34,331 nt of DNA from Gemmatimonadota bacterium (lineage in GTDB: Bacteria; Gemmatimonadota; Gemmatimonadetes; Longimicrobiales; Gaopeijiaceae): NCBI GenBank assembly GCA_022822425.1, contig JAJEBS010000188.1:1-34331 (forward strand), in the 5' to 3' direction. Position 1 is the first letter of the stretch; the number at the start of each line of letters is the position of its first letter. Shown in pieces: positions 1-8,246 of this stretch. The position numbers were made by a program, and so were the translations under genes. The notes under the pieces are model-generated. The model saw only the letters and a program-made list of their open reading frames with translations. It made no database searches and was not told the origin of the DNA.

Positions 1-2
1 TC

Positions 3-956
3 TCGCTGTGGCTCACCGACGACGGCAGCTACGAGGTGCGGGGCCGGCTCAACCCGGAGGTGGGCGCCCTGCTCCTGAAGGCGCTCGAGGTGGCCGAAAC
101 CAGGCTCTATCGCGCCGAGCGCAGCGCCGGGACCGAGCACAAGACCACGGCGGTGCAACGCCGCGCGGACGCCCTGGGGCTTTGGCTGGAGGAGCGCGTG
201 CAACCTCAGGTACAGCTTGTGGTCCACTCGTTCGAAGGCGGCGAGCACCGGGAGCCGGAGCAGCGTCGGGAGCCGGAACAGCACGAGGACCCGGAGCATC
301 AAGAGGAGCAGCAAGAACACGCATCGGCCGCCGTTGTGGTCACCGAGGATGCCTCGCGCGTTTCAGCTGAAACGTCTTTGCGGCTCCTCTGCGATGCCGA
401 GGTGGTGCCCATCGCGCGGGCAGCCGACGGCTCCGTGCTCGATGTCGGGCGCCGGCGTCGGACCGTGGGCTGGAGGCTGCGCAAGGCCCTCGAAGCTCGC
501 GATGGCGGGTGCCGCTTCCCCGGATGCGCCTCGCGCGCGCGCGCGCACGCGCACCACATTACACCGTGGGCCGATGGCGGGGAGACGGCCATGAACAACC
601 TTGTGTTGCTGTGTCCCTTCCACCACCGCGCGGTCCACGAGGGGGGCTGGGGGGTGGAGATGGACGAATGGGGAGCCCCGCGCTTCTTCAATCCCCTGGA
701 TGCTCGAGTGCCGGAAGTGCCGGCGGCCCCGGACATCGGCACGCTGCTGCCCGGCGGCGACTCGTCGATCGACCCCCCGGCGTCCCCGGCTCAGGACTTC
801 GGCCTGGCCGGCTGGCATGGCCGGGACGGCATCGATGCCTGGACCGCGACCACGCTGTGGACGGGCGAACGCGTCGACTGGGACTGGGCAATGTTGTGCC
901 TCTGGAGGGAGGGTGGTGAGAGACGGAGGGAAGGGGGGCACACCAGCCAGCCCTGA
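3..956 (+). CDS. DUF222/HNH endonuclease-like protein, 5'-truncated by window edge
   Basis: The reading frame is open from base 3 and the first codons (SLWLTDDGSYEVRGRLNPEVGALL) continue upstream of an internal GTG at 36, so the gene starts outside the window. The conserved GRLNPEVGALLLKALE stretch is typical of the C-terminal part of DUF222 domains. An HNH nuclease domain follows at about bases 465-660. It shows a CRFPGC zinc knuckle, the His-His pair encoded at 552-557, a W-x-x-G-G turn, an Asn-Leu-Val-Leu-Leu-Cys strand and a C-x-x-H-H end, so the active-site pattern looks intact. A low-complexity Glu/Gln-rich linker separates the two domains. Proteins of this family are usually 400-500 aa, so about two thirds is present. 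They are commonly multi-copy and associated with mobile DNA in high-GC bacteria; their cellular role is poorly known. The C-terminus is Arg/Gly/Glu-rich and probably disordered. Confidence 0.85.
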   Translation, partial: SLWLTDDGSYEVRGRLNPEVGALLLKALEVAETRLYRAERSAGTEHKTTAVQRRADALGLWLEERVQPQVQLVVHSFEGGEHREPEQRREPEQHEDPEHQEEQQEHASAAVVVTEDASRVSAETSLRLLCDAEVVPIARAADGSVLDVGRRRRTVGWRLRKALEARDGGCRFPGCASRARAHAHHITPWADGGETAMNNLVLLCPFHHRAVHEGGWGVEMDEWGAPRFFNPLDARVPEVPAAPDIGTLLPGGDSSIDPPASPAQDFGLAGWHGRDGIDAWTATTLWTGERVDWDWAMLCLWREGGERRREGGHTSQP

Positions 957-1099
957 CTGCGGTCGCCGCCGAGCAGGATCGTCCCATCCCACCATTCCTC
1001 TGCCCACGATTCGGTGCGACCGTCTTGTCGTGACCACCCGACGCCGGCCCTCGCCCCGGGTGTCAGCCGTCCCTCCAGCTCCATGCGCCACGCAAGACG

Positions 1100-1914
1100 A
1101 TGCCCGAAAAGCGAAGGCAACCGCGCAAGCCGAAGCACGACGCCGCCTATAAGCGCATCTTCGCACACGCGCGCACGACGGCTGATCTCCTGCGCGGCTT
1201 CGTCGGCGACCTCGCCCATCATCTCGACTTCACGACCCTGGAAAGGCTTCCGGCAAGCTTCGTCACAGAGCACCTCGGGCAGCGGCACGCCGACTTGCTG
1301 TGGAAGATGCAAACCGTCAAGAGGTACCCCGTGAGTTGGTTGGCTACCTCCCCAGGCATCGGTATCTTCTCCTTGATCTCAAGGCACTCGATCCACTGCT
1401 GCTTCCGGTCGAGAACGTGGTCTCGCTGGTGACGATGCTCGAGCAGGCCGGCTCGCAGACTCAGCTGGAGGAACTGGGAGCGTCGCTGGCCGACTGGCTG
1501 CGAAGGATCGGCGAGACGGAATTGCTCGACAGCTTCGAGGCCTGGATCACGCAGGTGCTGGAGGAACGAACCGGCCCGCGGGGCAGACCGGATCTCAATA
1601 TCGGAATCGAGGAGGAAAGCGGAATGTCTTCTGTATTGGCCGAACGGGTGAGAAAGTGGGGTGACGAGCTGAACCAGCAGTGGCTGGAGAAGGGCATCCG
1701 TCAAGGGCGTCGCGAGGGCATCCGTCAAGGGCGTCGCGAGGGCGTGCGGCTGATCTTGCGGCTGGCCGCGCGGCGGTTCGGACCGCCCGTTGCCGACCGG
1801 CTGGCTCCACTGCTCAACGAGCTTTCGGATCCCGGGCGCATCGCAGCCGTGGCAGACGCCGTAATCGAATGCGAGACTGCCGAAGATCTCCTCGCGAGGG
1901 CGGAAAAGGCCTGA
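1100..1914 (+). pseudogene. Rpn-family (YhgA-like) PD-(D/E)XK nuclease pseudogene, catalytic centre deleted
   Basis: Two reading frames each carry half of one Rpn/YhgA-like protein. Frame A (ATG 1100 to about 1320) gives the N-terminal part, including KHDAAYKRIFAH, a DLLRGFV helix and HADLLWKMQ, which holds the first catalytic Asp of the nuclease fold. Frame B (about 1310-1914) resumes at YLPRHRYLLLD and continues through the helical region to a GxRxGRREG tail. In intact relatives about 80-90 residues lie between these parts, including the Leu/Glu-x-Gln/Lys catalytic strand and the fingerprint ending in LPVVLYNG. Here they are missing, and the junction also changes frame. Rpn proteins are recombination-promoting nucleases related to transposases. 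This copy should be inactive. The GTG at 1300 could start a 204-aa C-terminal fragment, but no good ribosome site is visible. The gene converges on the barrel gene at 1933 with an 18-bp gap. Confidence 0.8.
1693..1740 (+). repeat. Perfect 24-bp tandem duplication in Rpn tail
   Basis: Two identical 24-bp units (1693-1716 and 1717-1740) lie in frame and encode GIRQGRRE twice; a partial third unit begins GVR. Repeats of the form G-x-R-x-G-x-x-E are characteristic of Rpn C-termini and vary in number by slippage or unequal exchange. Confidence 0.9.
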
Positions 1915-1932
1915 CGGACGCGTCGCGCGTCC

Positions 1933-2760
1933 CTACCTCCCCCTCCACACCACGCCCACCTTCAATCCCGTCTCCCCCGCGTCCAGAACCGTCGGCACCG
2001 TAACGCCCACCTCGGTGAACTGCGCGGTCCACTGCTCGTCGCAGTAGGGAGTGTGGGTGGCTTCGACGCGCAGCCCCAGCCCCTCCCCCAGGCCCTTCTC
2101 CAGACCGAGGCCGAAGGTGAAGGCCTGGTGGTTCAGGTCGCGCGCATCGGTTCCCGAAACGTAATCGGAAGGCCCGCAGCCGGTCGGCAACATGCAGCCG
2201 TTGAAGCGATTCGTCAGCTCGACCTGCGCGAAGCGGATGCCGCCGAGCACAAACAGCGCCGCATCCATCGACGCCAGTGCGCCCGGACTCCCGCCGATCT
2301 CCACCGTCAGGCCGTAGCTTCTCTTCCTCTCGAACGTCCACTGATCCGGCCAGCTCTCGCCAAGCTGATTGCGTCCCGGCGACTCCCCGACCCCGGCCAT
2401 CTGCCCGTCCACAGCCGCGAAATGAAGCGCGGCATCGACGCGCGCGCCCATGTGGAACCCGCTCCCGCCCAGCGGCGCCCGATAGCCGAGAAACGCACCC
2501 ACCCCGCTCCCCCACGTCTCGTCGGAAGCCTCGTCCATGACCAGCGTTCTGCGCCGCGGCGGGGGAACCAGCGTATTGGGCGCGGTATTGTCGACCGTTT
2601 TGCCTAAAGTGGCCTTGACGCGCTCCATCGGCACGAGGACGCCCGCGCGGAAGCCTCCGCCCTGAGCCAAGACCGGCCCCGGAACCAGGAGCGCCGCAAG
2701 GAGGAAGAACGCCATCCCGCTCACCCCGCCACTCACCCCGCCACGTCGTCGAATCAGCAT
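1933..2760 (-). CDS. Outer-membrane beta-barrel protein, function unknown
   Basis: This encodes 275 aa. The N-terminus has an Arg-rich n-region (residues 2-6), a hydrophobic segment (about 16-31) and a signal-peptidase-I-like site after A32 (VLA-Q), which argues for export and for the ATG at 2760. The mature part alternates short amphipathic strands rich in Gly and aromatic residues (GSGVGAFLGYRAPLG, FTFGLGLEKGLGEGLGLRVEATHT) and ends VGVTVPT...LKVGVVWRGR, as in small outer-membrane barrels. There are two Cys in a loop (GCMLPTGCG) that could form a disulfide. No specific family was recognised. Two 12-bp direct repeats (2720-2731 and 2732-2743) encode GGVSGGVS between the start and the hydrophobic core, which lengthens the signal peptide. 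Expression runs toward the Rpn remnant. Periplasmic or outer-membrane localisation is inferred, not shown. Confidence 0.75.
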   Translation of the reverse strand: MLIRRRGGVSGGVSGMAFFLLAALLVPGPVLAQGGGFRAGVLVPMERVKATLGKTVDNTAPNTLVPPPRRRTLVMDEASDETWGSGVGAFLGYRAPLGGSGFHMGARVDAALHFAAVDGQMAGVGESPGRNQLGESWPDQWTFERKRSYGLTVEIGGSPGALASMDAALFVLGGIRFAQVELTNRFNGCMLPTGCGPSDYVSGTDARDLNHQAFTFGLGLEKGLGEGLGLRVEATHTPYCDEQWTAQFTEVGVTVPTVLDAGETGLKVGVVWRGR

Positions 2761-2820
2761 CGCATCAGCCCCCCAGGGCCATTTGGCTGGCGCCTCGATG
2801 ATCGTCCCCGCCCGCGCCCC

Positions 2821-2909
2821 GTCACGTTCACATCCAAGCGCCCGACACCGTCACGTTCACATCCCAGCGCCCAGCGCCGCGTCACGTTCACATCCCAGCG
2901 CCCGGCAAC
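2821..2909 (+). repeat. Three tandem ~30-bp repeats at the 3' end of a lipoprotein gene
   Basis: Three adjacent units start with GTCACGTTCACATCC and end in AGCGCCC plus a few variable bases: 2821-2849, 2850-2880 and 2881-2909. The third unit contains the stop codon (2888-2890) and last codons of the minus-strand lipoprotein gene, so the two extra copies lie just downstream of its stop. They may come from slippage of the gene's 3' end. No dyad strong enough for a terminator was seen within one unit. Confidence 0.85.
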
Positions 2910-3901
2910 GTCGGTTCGCACTCGAAGGAGTCGAGGATGTACCGGAGCTGCAGCATGTACTCGTACTTGTCCCTGCCCGGAGCGTAGAGCCAGGAATCGA
3001 TGAGGTACAGTCGATCCTGAGCGGGACACGTCTTCCAGCGCGTCAGGAACGGGCCCGCCGCCGGCCACGCGCCCGGGGCACTCTCCCAGATGCCGTGGAT
3101 TTCGTAGGCGGTGTCATCCACGGCCCGGCCCGGCTCGACATCCTCCGTCACCAGCTGCTCGTCCGCGTAGTAGTCGCGCGACAGCGACAGCCGCCAGTCG
3201 AGCATGTCGTCGTCCGTCGGCGTCTCGGGGATCGGCGAACGCCACGTTACCGCGACTTCGCGAATGAGTTCCGACGGATCGGGATTGTCGTTGCGAAAGA
3301 TGAAGACCGAATCCTCGCGGCTCCATCGATAGATGACCGGCAGCTCCAGGGCGAAGCCGCCCGTTGCCCGCAGCGTGTCCGCGAGCAGGGAGTCGAGCCC
3401 GGAGACGAACATGCGCGCGTGGACATAGTCGCGATACTGTCCGTCGAAGAGCGCGAACAGATCGTCCACATGCGCTTCCGCCTCGTCCGGTCCGCCTCCC
3501 GGCGACAGCAGCAGCACCGTCACCAATTGTCCGAGCGCCCAGACGTCGTACAACTGGAAGATCTCCGGCGGTTGCAGCGGCTCGTCCCGCGATCTGGCCT
3601 CCAGTGCCTCCGCGATCCAGGGATCCCCGGCGCTTCCGATCAGCAGCACCTGCCTGAACTCCCGCAGCATTCCCCAGTCGGATGCGAGCGGATCCTGGTG
3701 CGTGATCCTGAAGGTGCGTTCGTCGCGAACGGTGAAGATGGTGGGCTGAAGACCTCCGGCGATCGCGTCGCCCGCCGCTTCCCAGAGCTCGGCCGACGCG
3801 CCGACGATGATGCTGTTGACCTCACCCCACGCAACGGTCCTGTCGCATCCCGGCAGGGAAAGGGCGCACAGGCCCAGGACGGCCAACCGGCATCGACCCA
3901 T
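2888..3901 (-). CDS. DUF4837-like lipoprotein, paralogue A
   Basis: This encodes 337 aa with a lipoprotein signal: short n-region (MGRCR), hydrophobic stretch, lipobox L16-P17-G18-C19. The mature protein begins with a strand and helix pattern (VNSIIVGASAELWEAAGD) and has PTIFTVRDERTF, a central Leu/Val strand followed by a Gly-rich turn (LLLSPGGG), VFIFRNDNPDP and, near the end, SWLYAPGRDKYEYML. This layout (a delta-lWe-type start, a middle FxFRN strand, late W-x-Y-x-P-x-x-x-K) resembles DUF4837, a lipoprotein family best known from Bacteroidota; the match is by eye. No catalytic motif is recognised. It is closely similar along its whole length to the next gene upstream (3962-4984), so the pair is a tandem duplication. 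The stop codon lies inside the 2821-2909 repeat. The two genes are 60 bp apart and probably cotranscribed. Confidence 0.8.
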   Translation of the reverse strand: MGRCRLAVLGLCALSLPGCDRTVAWGEVNSIIVGASAELWEAAGDAIAGGLQPTIFTVRDERTFRITHQDPLASDWGMLREFRQVLLIGSAGDPWIAEALEARSRDEPLQPPEIFQLYDVWALGQLVTVLLLSPGGGPDEAEAHVDDLFALFDGQYRDYVHARMFVSGLDSLLADTLRATGGFALELPVIYRWSREDSVFIFRNDNPDPSELIREVAVTWRSPIPETPTDDDMLDWRLSLSRDYYADEQLVTEDVEPGRAVDDTAYEIHGIWESAPGAWPAAGPFLTRWKTCPAQDRLYLIDSWLYAPGRDKYEYMLQLRYILDSFECEPTLPGAGM

Positions 3902-3961
3902 CGCTACATCCTCGGGCCCGGCCAGGTCATCGGTACACTTCAGCGGCCCGCAGTCCCATCG

Positions 3962-4984
3962 CTACATCGCCGCGACCGGCACGTCGGGTTCGCATGCGAA
4001 GGAGTCGAGGATGTACTCGAGCTGCAGCATGTACTCGTACTTGTCCTTGCCCGGCGCGTAGAGCCACGAGTCGAGCAGGTAGACGCGGTCCTGGCCGGGA
4101 CACGCCTTCGTCCGCGTCAGGAACGGTCCCGCGGCCGGCCACGCGCCCGGGGGGCTCTCCCAGATGCCGCGGAGCTCGTACGCGTCGTCGCCCAGGTCGC
4201 GGCCCGGCGCAAGTTCCTCCGTCACCACCTGCTCGTCCGTGTAGTACGCGCGCGTCAACGACAGGCGCCAGTCCAGGATGGCCGAGTCCGCCAGAGGTCC
4301 GGCGGCCGGCGTGCGCCACGTCACCGCGATTTCCCGGATGAGTTCGGCAGGATCGGGATTGTCGTTGCGGAATATGAAGACCGAATCCTGATAATCCCAT
4401 CGATAGACGCGGGGCAGATCGAGTGCGAAGCCGCCCACGGCGCGCAGCGTGTCGGCCAGCAGGGAGTCGCGTCCCGATACGAACATGCGCGTGCGCGTGT
4501 AGGTGCGATACTGTCCGTCGAAGAGTGCGAGCAGCTCGCCCACGTGCGCCTCCACCTCGGCCGCCCCGCCGCCGGGCGAAAGCAGGAGGACGGTCACCAG
4601 CTGGCCCCGCGCCCAGACGTCGATCAACTGGATGACGCCGGGAACGCCGAACGGCTCCGTATTCGTAACGTCGCTCTCCTCCATCGCCTCCGCGACCCAC
4701 GGATCCTCCAGCGTCCCGATCAGCAGCACCTGCTTGAACTCGCGCAGGATCTCCCAGTCGGTCTCCAGAGGGTCCTGCCACGTGATCTTGAAGGTGCGCT
4801 CGTCGCGAACGGTGAAGATGGTGGGCTCGAGCCCGGCCGTGACCGTCTCTCCCACCTCGTCCCAGAGTTCCATCGATGTGCCCACGATGATGCTGTTGAC
4901 ATCGCCGTACGCACCGGTCTTGTCGCAGCCCCCGAGGGTGAGAACGCACACGCCCAGCATCGCCAGGCCAGGTAGACGCTTCAT
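3962..4984 (-). CDS. DUF4837-like lipoprotein, paralogue B
   Basis: This encodes 340 aa from the ATG at 4984. That start is chosen because it gives a normal lipoprotein signal (MKRLPGLAMLG... lipobox L17-G18-G19-C20) and has GGAG (minus strand, 4997-4994) nine bases upstream; an in-frame ATG at 5035 adds 17 charged residues before the signal and has no ribosome site. The mature sequence parallels paralogue A block by block: DVNSIIVGTSMELWDE, PTIFTVRDERTF, REFKQVLLIG, LLLSPGGG, VFIFRNDNPDP, IAVTWR and LYAPGKDKYEYML. Its 3' end lies 60 bp from the start of A, and the sequence CCCATCGCTACATC occurs at both junctions (3898-3911 and 3955-3968), consistent with a duplication boundary. The role is unknown. 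The protein is predicted to be membrane-anchored in the periplasm. This is probably the first gene of a two-gene transcript. Confidence 0.82.
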   Translation of the reverse strand: MKRLPGLAMLGVCVLTLGGCDKTGAYGDVNSIIVGTSMELWDEVGETVTAGLEPTIFTVRDERTFKITWQDPLETDWEILREFKQVLLIGTLEDPWVAEAMEESDVTNTEPFGVPGVIQLIDVWARGQLVTVLLLSPGGGAAEVEAHVGELLALFDGQYRTYTRTRMFVSGRDSLLADTLRAVGGFALDLPRVYRWDYQDSVFIFRNDNPDPAELIREIAVTWRTPAAGPLADSAILDWRLSLTRAYYTDEQVVTEELAPGRDLGDDAYELRGIWESPPGAWPAAGPFLTRTKACPGQDRVYLLDSWLYAPGKDKYEYMLQLEYILDSFACEPDVPVAAM

Positions 4985-5130
4985 GCCAGCTCGCTCCGTA
5001 TCATGGGGGGTCTCCTTGCGGTCATAATCTGTCATTCACGGTCACGTCGGTACGCAGCGATCCAAGGCACAGGGTCGGTCTCCTCTCCCCGATGGGGATG
5101 CTGCAAATCCTAGGCCGCGGCGGCAAGGGC

Positions 5131-5194
5131 GCGCAAACCGATCGATCCCGGGACCGCCGATCGGTGCGGGATGCCATCCATGCCCGGTTTGCGC
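5131..5194. promoter_or_regulatory. Nested inverted repeats in divergent intergenic region
   Basis: A perfect 10-bp inverted repeat, GCGCAAACCG at 5131-5140 and CGGTTTGCGC at 5185-5194, encloses a second perfect 7-bp one, CCGATCG at 5138-5144 and CGATCGG at 5158-5164. The arms overlap by three bases, so the two hairpins would be alternatives. The element lies between two divergent lipoprotein genes (starts at 4984 and 5253), so a regulator site or a structured 5' leader is more likely than a terminator. No regulator was identified. The rest of the 268-bp gap shows no gene. Confidence 0.5.
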
Positions 5195-5252
5195 ATGCCA
5201 TGCGTTCCGCTCGTCTCGACCGCGTGGTGGGGAGGATGTAGGTTCCGCTCGC

Positions 5253-8246
5253 ATGAGTGATACCCCGCGTCGATCCAGGACCTCCCTCGTCGCCCTGTTC
5301 CTCGGGGCGGCCGTCTGGGTCGCCTCGTGCGAGAGCCCGCTGTCGCCCGAGCTGTGCGCGACCATCCCGGATCAGTCGATCACGGTGGGCGGGACGGCCG
5401 ATGTCGTCCTGTGCTTCCGCGACCCCAACGGGGAGGCGCTCGATTTCGACGCGTTCAGCTCCAACCCCGACATCGCCACCGTCCAGCTCCGCGGCAGCAC
5501 GGTGACGATCACCGCGGTCTCCCCCGGCACCGCGGTGGTAACGGTGGTCGCGACCGATCCCACCGGCCTGGAGGCGCGCCAGACCTTCCGGGTCATGGTG
5601 CCGGACCGGCCCCCGACCGCCGTGGGAACGATCGACGACCGGGAGGTCATGGTGGGCGATTCCGCGGTCATCGACGTTGGCGGACACTTCGCCGAGCCCG
5701 ACGGGCAGCCGCTCCGGTACTCGGCCGCGGCGTCCGACCCCAACCGTGCCGCGGTCTCGGTGGACGGCGCGGCGGTGACGGTGACGGCGGTGGCGAAGGG
5801 CACGGTGACGGTGACGGTCACCGCGACCGACCCGGGCGGGCTCGCGGCCACGCAGAGCTTCGAGGTGACCGTGCCCAACCGGCCGCCGGTCGCGGTAGAC
5901 TCGATCGCGGCCCGGGAGGTCATGGTCGATCATGTGCACACCCTGGACCTGTCGCCCTTCTTCAGCGACCCGGACGGCGACCCGCTGACCTATGCGGCGG
6001 CCGCTTCCGACGAGGGGGTGGTCGCCGCGACTGTGGCCGGCAGCACCCTCACCCTGACAGGACTCGCCAGGGGCGAGGCGACGGTGACCGTCACGGCCGG
6101 CGACGACGAGGGCCTGACGGCCGAGCAGAGCTTCGCGGTCACCGTCCCCAACCGGCCGCCCGCCGCGACCGCCCCGATCCCGTCGCGGACCCTCTACAAG
6201 AGCGAGGCGGACACGCTCGACCTGGCGGCCTGGTTCTCCGACCCGGACGGCGACCCGCTGACCTGGGCCGCCGAGGCGTCGGACGCCCGCGTGGTCGCGC
6301 TGGACCTCGCCGCCGGCGAGAGCACGCTGGTCGTCACGCCTCTGGCCGCGGGGGAGACCCTGGTCACCGTGACCGCGGCCGACCCGGAGGGCCTGGAGGC
6401 CTCCCGGAGCTTCGCGGTCACCGTCCCCAACCGGCCGCCCGCCGCGACCGCCCCGATCCCGCCGCGGACCCTCCACAAGAGCGAGGCGGACACGCTCGAC
6501 CTGACGGCCTGGTTCTCCGATCCGGACCTCGACCCGCTGACCTGGACCGCCGAGGCGTCCGACGCCCGCGTGATCGCGCTCGAGGTCTCCACGAGCGAAG
6601 GCACGCTGATCCTCACCGCCCTTTCCCAGGGCGAGGCCGTGGTCACCGTCACCGCGGCCGACCCGGACGGCCTGGAGGCCTCCCAGCACTTCGCGGTCAC
6701 CGTCCCCAACCGGCCACCCGCCGCCACCACCCCGATCCCCCCGCAGACCCTCCACAAACGCGAGACCACGACGCTCGACCTCGCCCGCCACTTCAGCGAC
6801 CCCGACGGCGACCCGCTCGAGGTCGACATCGCGTCGAGCGACAGCCTGGTGGCCACGGCGACCGCCAGCGGCGCCACCCTCACGGTGCGGGCCACGCTCA
6901 CGGTGCGGGCCGGGGTCACGGGCGAAGCCACCCTGACCGTGACCGTCATCGACCCCGGCGGCCTGGAGGCCTCCCAGAGCTTCACGGTCACCGTTCCCAA
7001 CCAAGCCCCGGTCGCAACCACCCCGATCCCCGCACGGACGCTCCCCCGAGGGTCGTCCCGGAGGCTGGACATGGCCGCCCACTTCAACGACCCCGACGGC
7101 GACGCGCTCCAATACGATGCATCGTCGTCGAACCCCCGGGTCGTGAGGGTCCGTATCGACGGGAGCGACCTCATCCTCACCGCAGGGTCGGCCGGCACGG
7201 CCACCCTCACCGTCACCGCAACCGACCCCGACGGCGCCTCGGCCACCCAGTCCGCCAACGTGACCGTCCCCGCGCCACCGCCACCGCCACCGCCGGAGTC
7301 CGGATTCGACATCCAGCTCGGCTTCGGGTCCGGCGTGAGCGCCCGCCTGGAGTCGGCGATGCGTTCCGCCGCGGCGGCCTGGGAGGCGATCCTCAGGGAC
7401 ACCGAGTTCCCGGATATCGCGGTCAACGAGACCATATCCTGCACAATGGACGGGACGGAATTCGAAGTGGAACTCGGAGACGTGGACGACCTGGTGATCG
7501 CCGTGGGCGCGCAAACGGACGAAGTTGCCGGCACGGTGGCCCTGGCAGGGCTTTGCGCGATACGCGTTGCCGACGATACCCCGGTGTTCGGCGTGATCCT
7601 GTTCGACAACGCCGACGTGGACCGGCTGGCACGGGGGGGCAATCTGGTCGAGGTCGCAATGCACGAGATCGCCCATGTCCTGGGGATAGGCCTGGGTCCG
7701 AACTGGCACTCCCTGATCGCGAATCCATCGGAATCGCTTCCCGACGCCGACACGCACTTCCCCGGAGTCCGGGCCGTCGCCGCGTTCAACGCCGCCGGCG
7801 GCGCAGGCTACGCCGGTGGCAAGGTGCCGGTCGAGAACGGGGGCGATGACGCGCATTGGCGCGAGTCGGTCATGGGCCCGGAGAACATGACGCCGGCCAT
7901 CACGGTGGGAGCGGCGCATCCCGTGAGCGCGATCACCATTCAGGCGCTGGCCGACCTGGGCTACCGCGTCAACGCGGGTCTCGCCGAGCCCTACATCGTA
8001 TCCCCGGCCCCCGCGGCCGCCGCCGAGCACGTTCCGACCATCGACCTCCGCAACGACGTCCACAGGGGACCGATCCTCGAGATCGACGGCAAAGGCACCG
8101 TCGTCCACGTCGTTCCCGCCCAGCCCGCCACCCGGCCCGGCGCCCCGGAAGCCCCCACAGCCGCGGCAGCCCGGCCCGCCTCGACCGTCAGAATCTCCAT
8201 CGGGAGCCGCCCGAGCCCGCCACCCGCACCCCGAGACCCCACATGA
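5253..8246 (+). CDS. Lipoprotein with seven Ig-like repeats and an HExxH metalloprotease domain
   Basis: This encodes 997 aa. A lipoprotein signal ends at V23-A24-S25-C26. Residues about 36-670 are seven tandem Ig/cadherin-like units of about 90 aa, each with a DPDGDPL-like loop and ending TVPNRPP or similar; units 4 and 5 are nearly identical, suggesting recent exchange. A Pro-rich linker (about 670-682) leads to a catalytic domain with H804-E-I-A-H808-x-L-G, a possible third zinc ligand H868 in the AHWRES segment, a Met-turn candidate in SVMGPENM, and SAITIQALADLGYRVN. That order resembles leishmanolysin-like (M8) metzincins. The C-terminal tail is Pro/Ala-rich. The protein is probably a surface- or periplasm-anchored protease with adhesive stalk; substrate unknown. 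The weak GGAGG (5231-5235) is too far from the start to be convincing. The stop overlaps the start of the permease gene (ATGA at 8243). Confidence 0.88.
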   Translation: MSDTPRRSRTSLVALFLGAAVWVASCESPLSPELCATIPDQSITVGGTADVVLCFRDPNGEALDFDAFSSNPDIATVQLRGSTVTITAVSPGTAVVTVVATDPTGLEARQTFRVMVPDRPPTAVGTIDDREVMVGDSAVIDVGGHFAEPDGQPLRYSAAASDPNRAAVSVDGAAVTVTAVAKGTVTVTVTATDPGGLAATQSFEVTVPNRPPVAVDSIAAREVMVDHVHTLDLSPFFSDPDGDPLTYAAAASDEGVVAATVAGSTLTLTGLARGEATVTVTAGDDEGLTAEQSFAVTVPNRPPAATAPIPSRTLYKSEADTLDLAAWFSDPDGDPLTWAAEASDARVVALDLAAGESTLVVTPLAAGETLVTVTAADPEGLEASRSFAVTVPNRPPAATAPIPPRTLHKSEADTLDLTAWFSDPDLDPLTWTAEASDARVIALEVSTSEGTLILTALSQGEAVVTVTAADPDGLEASQHFAVTVPNRPPAATTPIPPQTLHKRETTTLDLARHFSDPDGDPLEVDIASSDSLVATATASGATLTVRATLTVRAGVTGEATLTVTVIDPGGLEASQSFTVTVPNQAPVATTPIPARTLPRGSSRRLDMAAHFNDPDGDALQYDASSSNPRVVRVRIDGSDLILTAGSAGTATLTVTATDPDGASATQSANVTVPAPPPPPPPESGFDIQLGFGSGVSARLESAMRSAAAAWEAILRDTEFPDIAVNETISCTMDGTEFEVELGDVDDLVIAVGAQTDEVAGTVALAGLCAIRVADDTPVFGVILFDNADVDRLARGGNLVEVAMHEIAHVLGIGLGPNWHSLIANPSESLPDADTHFPGVRAVAAFNAAGGAGYAGGKVPVENGGDDAHWRESVMGPENMTPAITVGAAHPVSAITIQALADLGYRVNAGLAEPYIVSPAPAAAAEHVPTIDLRNDVHRGPILEIDGKGTVVHVVPAQPATRPGAPEAPTAAAARPASTVRISIGSRPSPPPAPRDPT
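6873..6908 (+). repeat. 18-bp in-frame duplication within sixth Ig unit
   Basis: Units 6873-6890 and 6891-6908 differ at one base and encode the ATLTVR block twice. The other six Ig units have one copy of this strand, so this unit has six extra residues. It looks like a recent slippage event that kept the frame. Confidence 0.8.

Noticed and set aside
2821..2909. Repeats as a CRISPR array
   Set aside because: The units are directly adjacent with no unique spacers, and only three exist. They also overlap a gene's stop codon.
2783..4975. 730-codon open frame on the plus strand across both DUF4837-like genes
   Set aside because: It shows internal repetition only because the two minus-strand genes are duplicates. 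Composition is Arg/Gln-rich with no domain, and both minus-strand genes have lipoprotein signals.
5022..8108. 1028-codon open frame on the minus strand
   Set aside because: It lies antisense to the Ig-repeat protease gene, is made of low-complexity Gly/Arg/Asp-rich sequence with no domain, and arises from the GC-rich codon pattern of the real gene.
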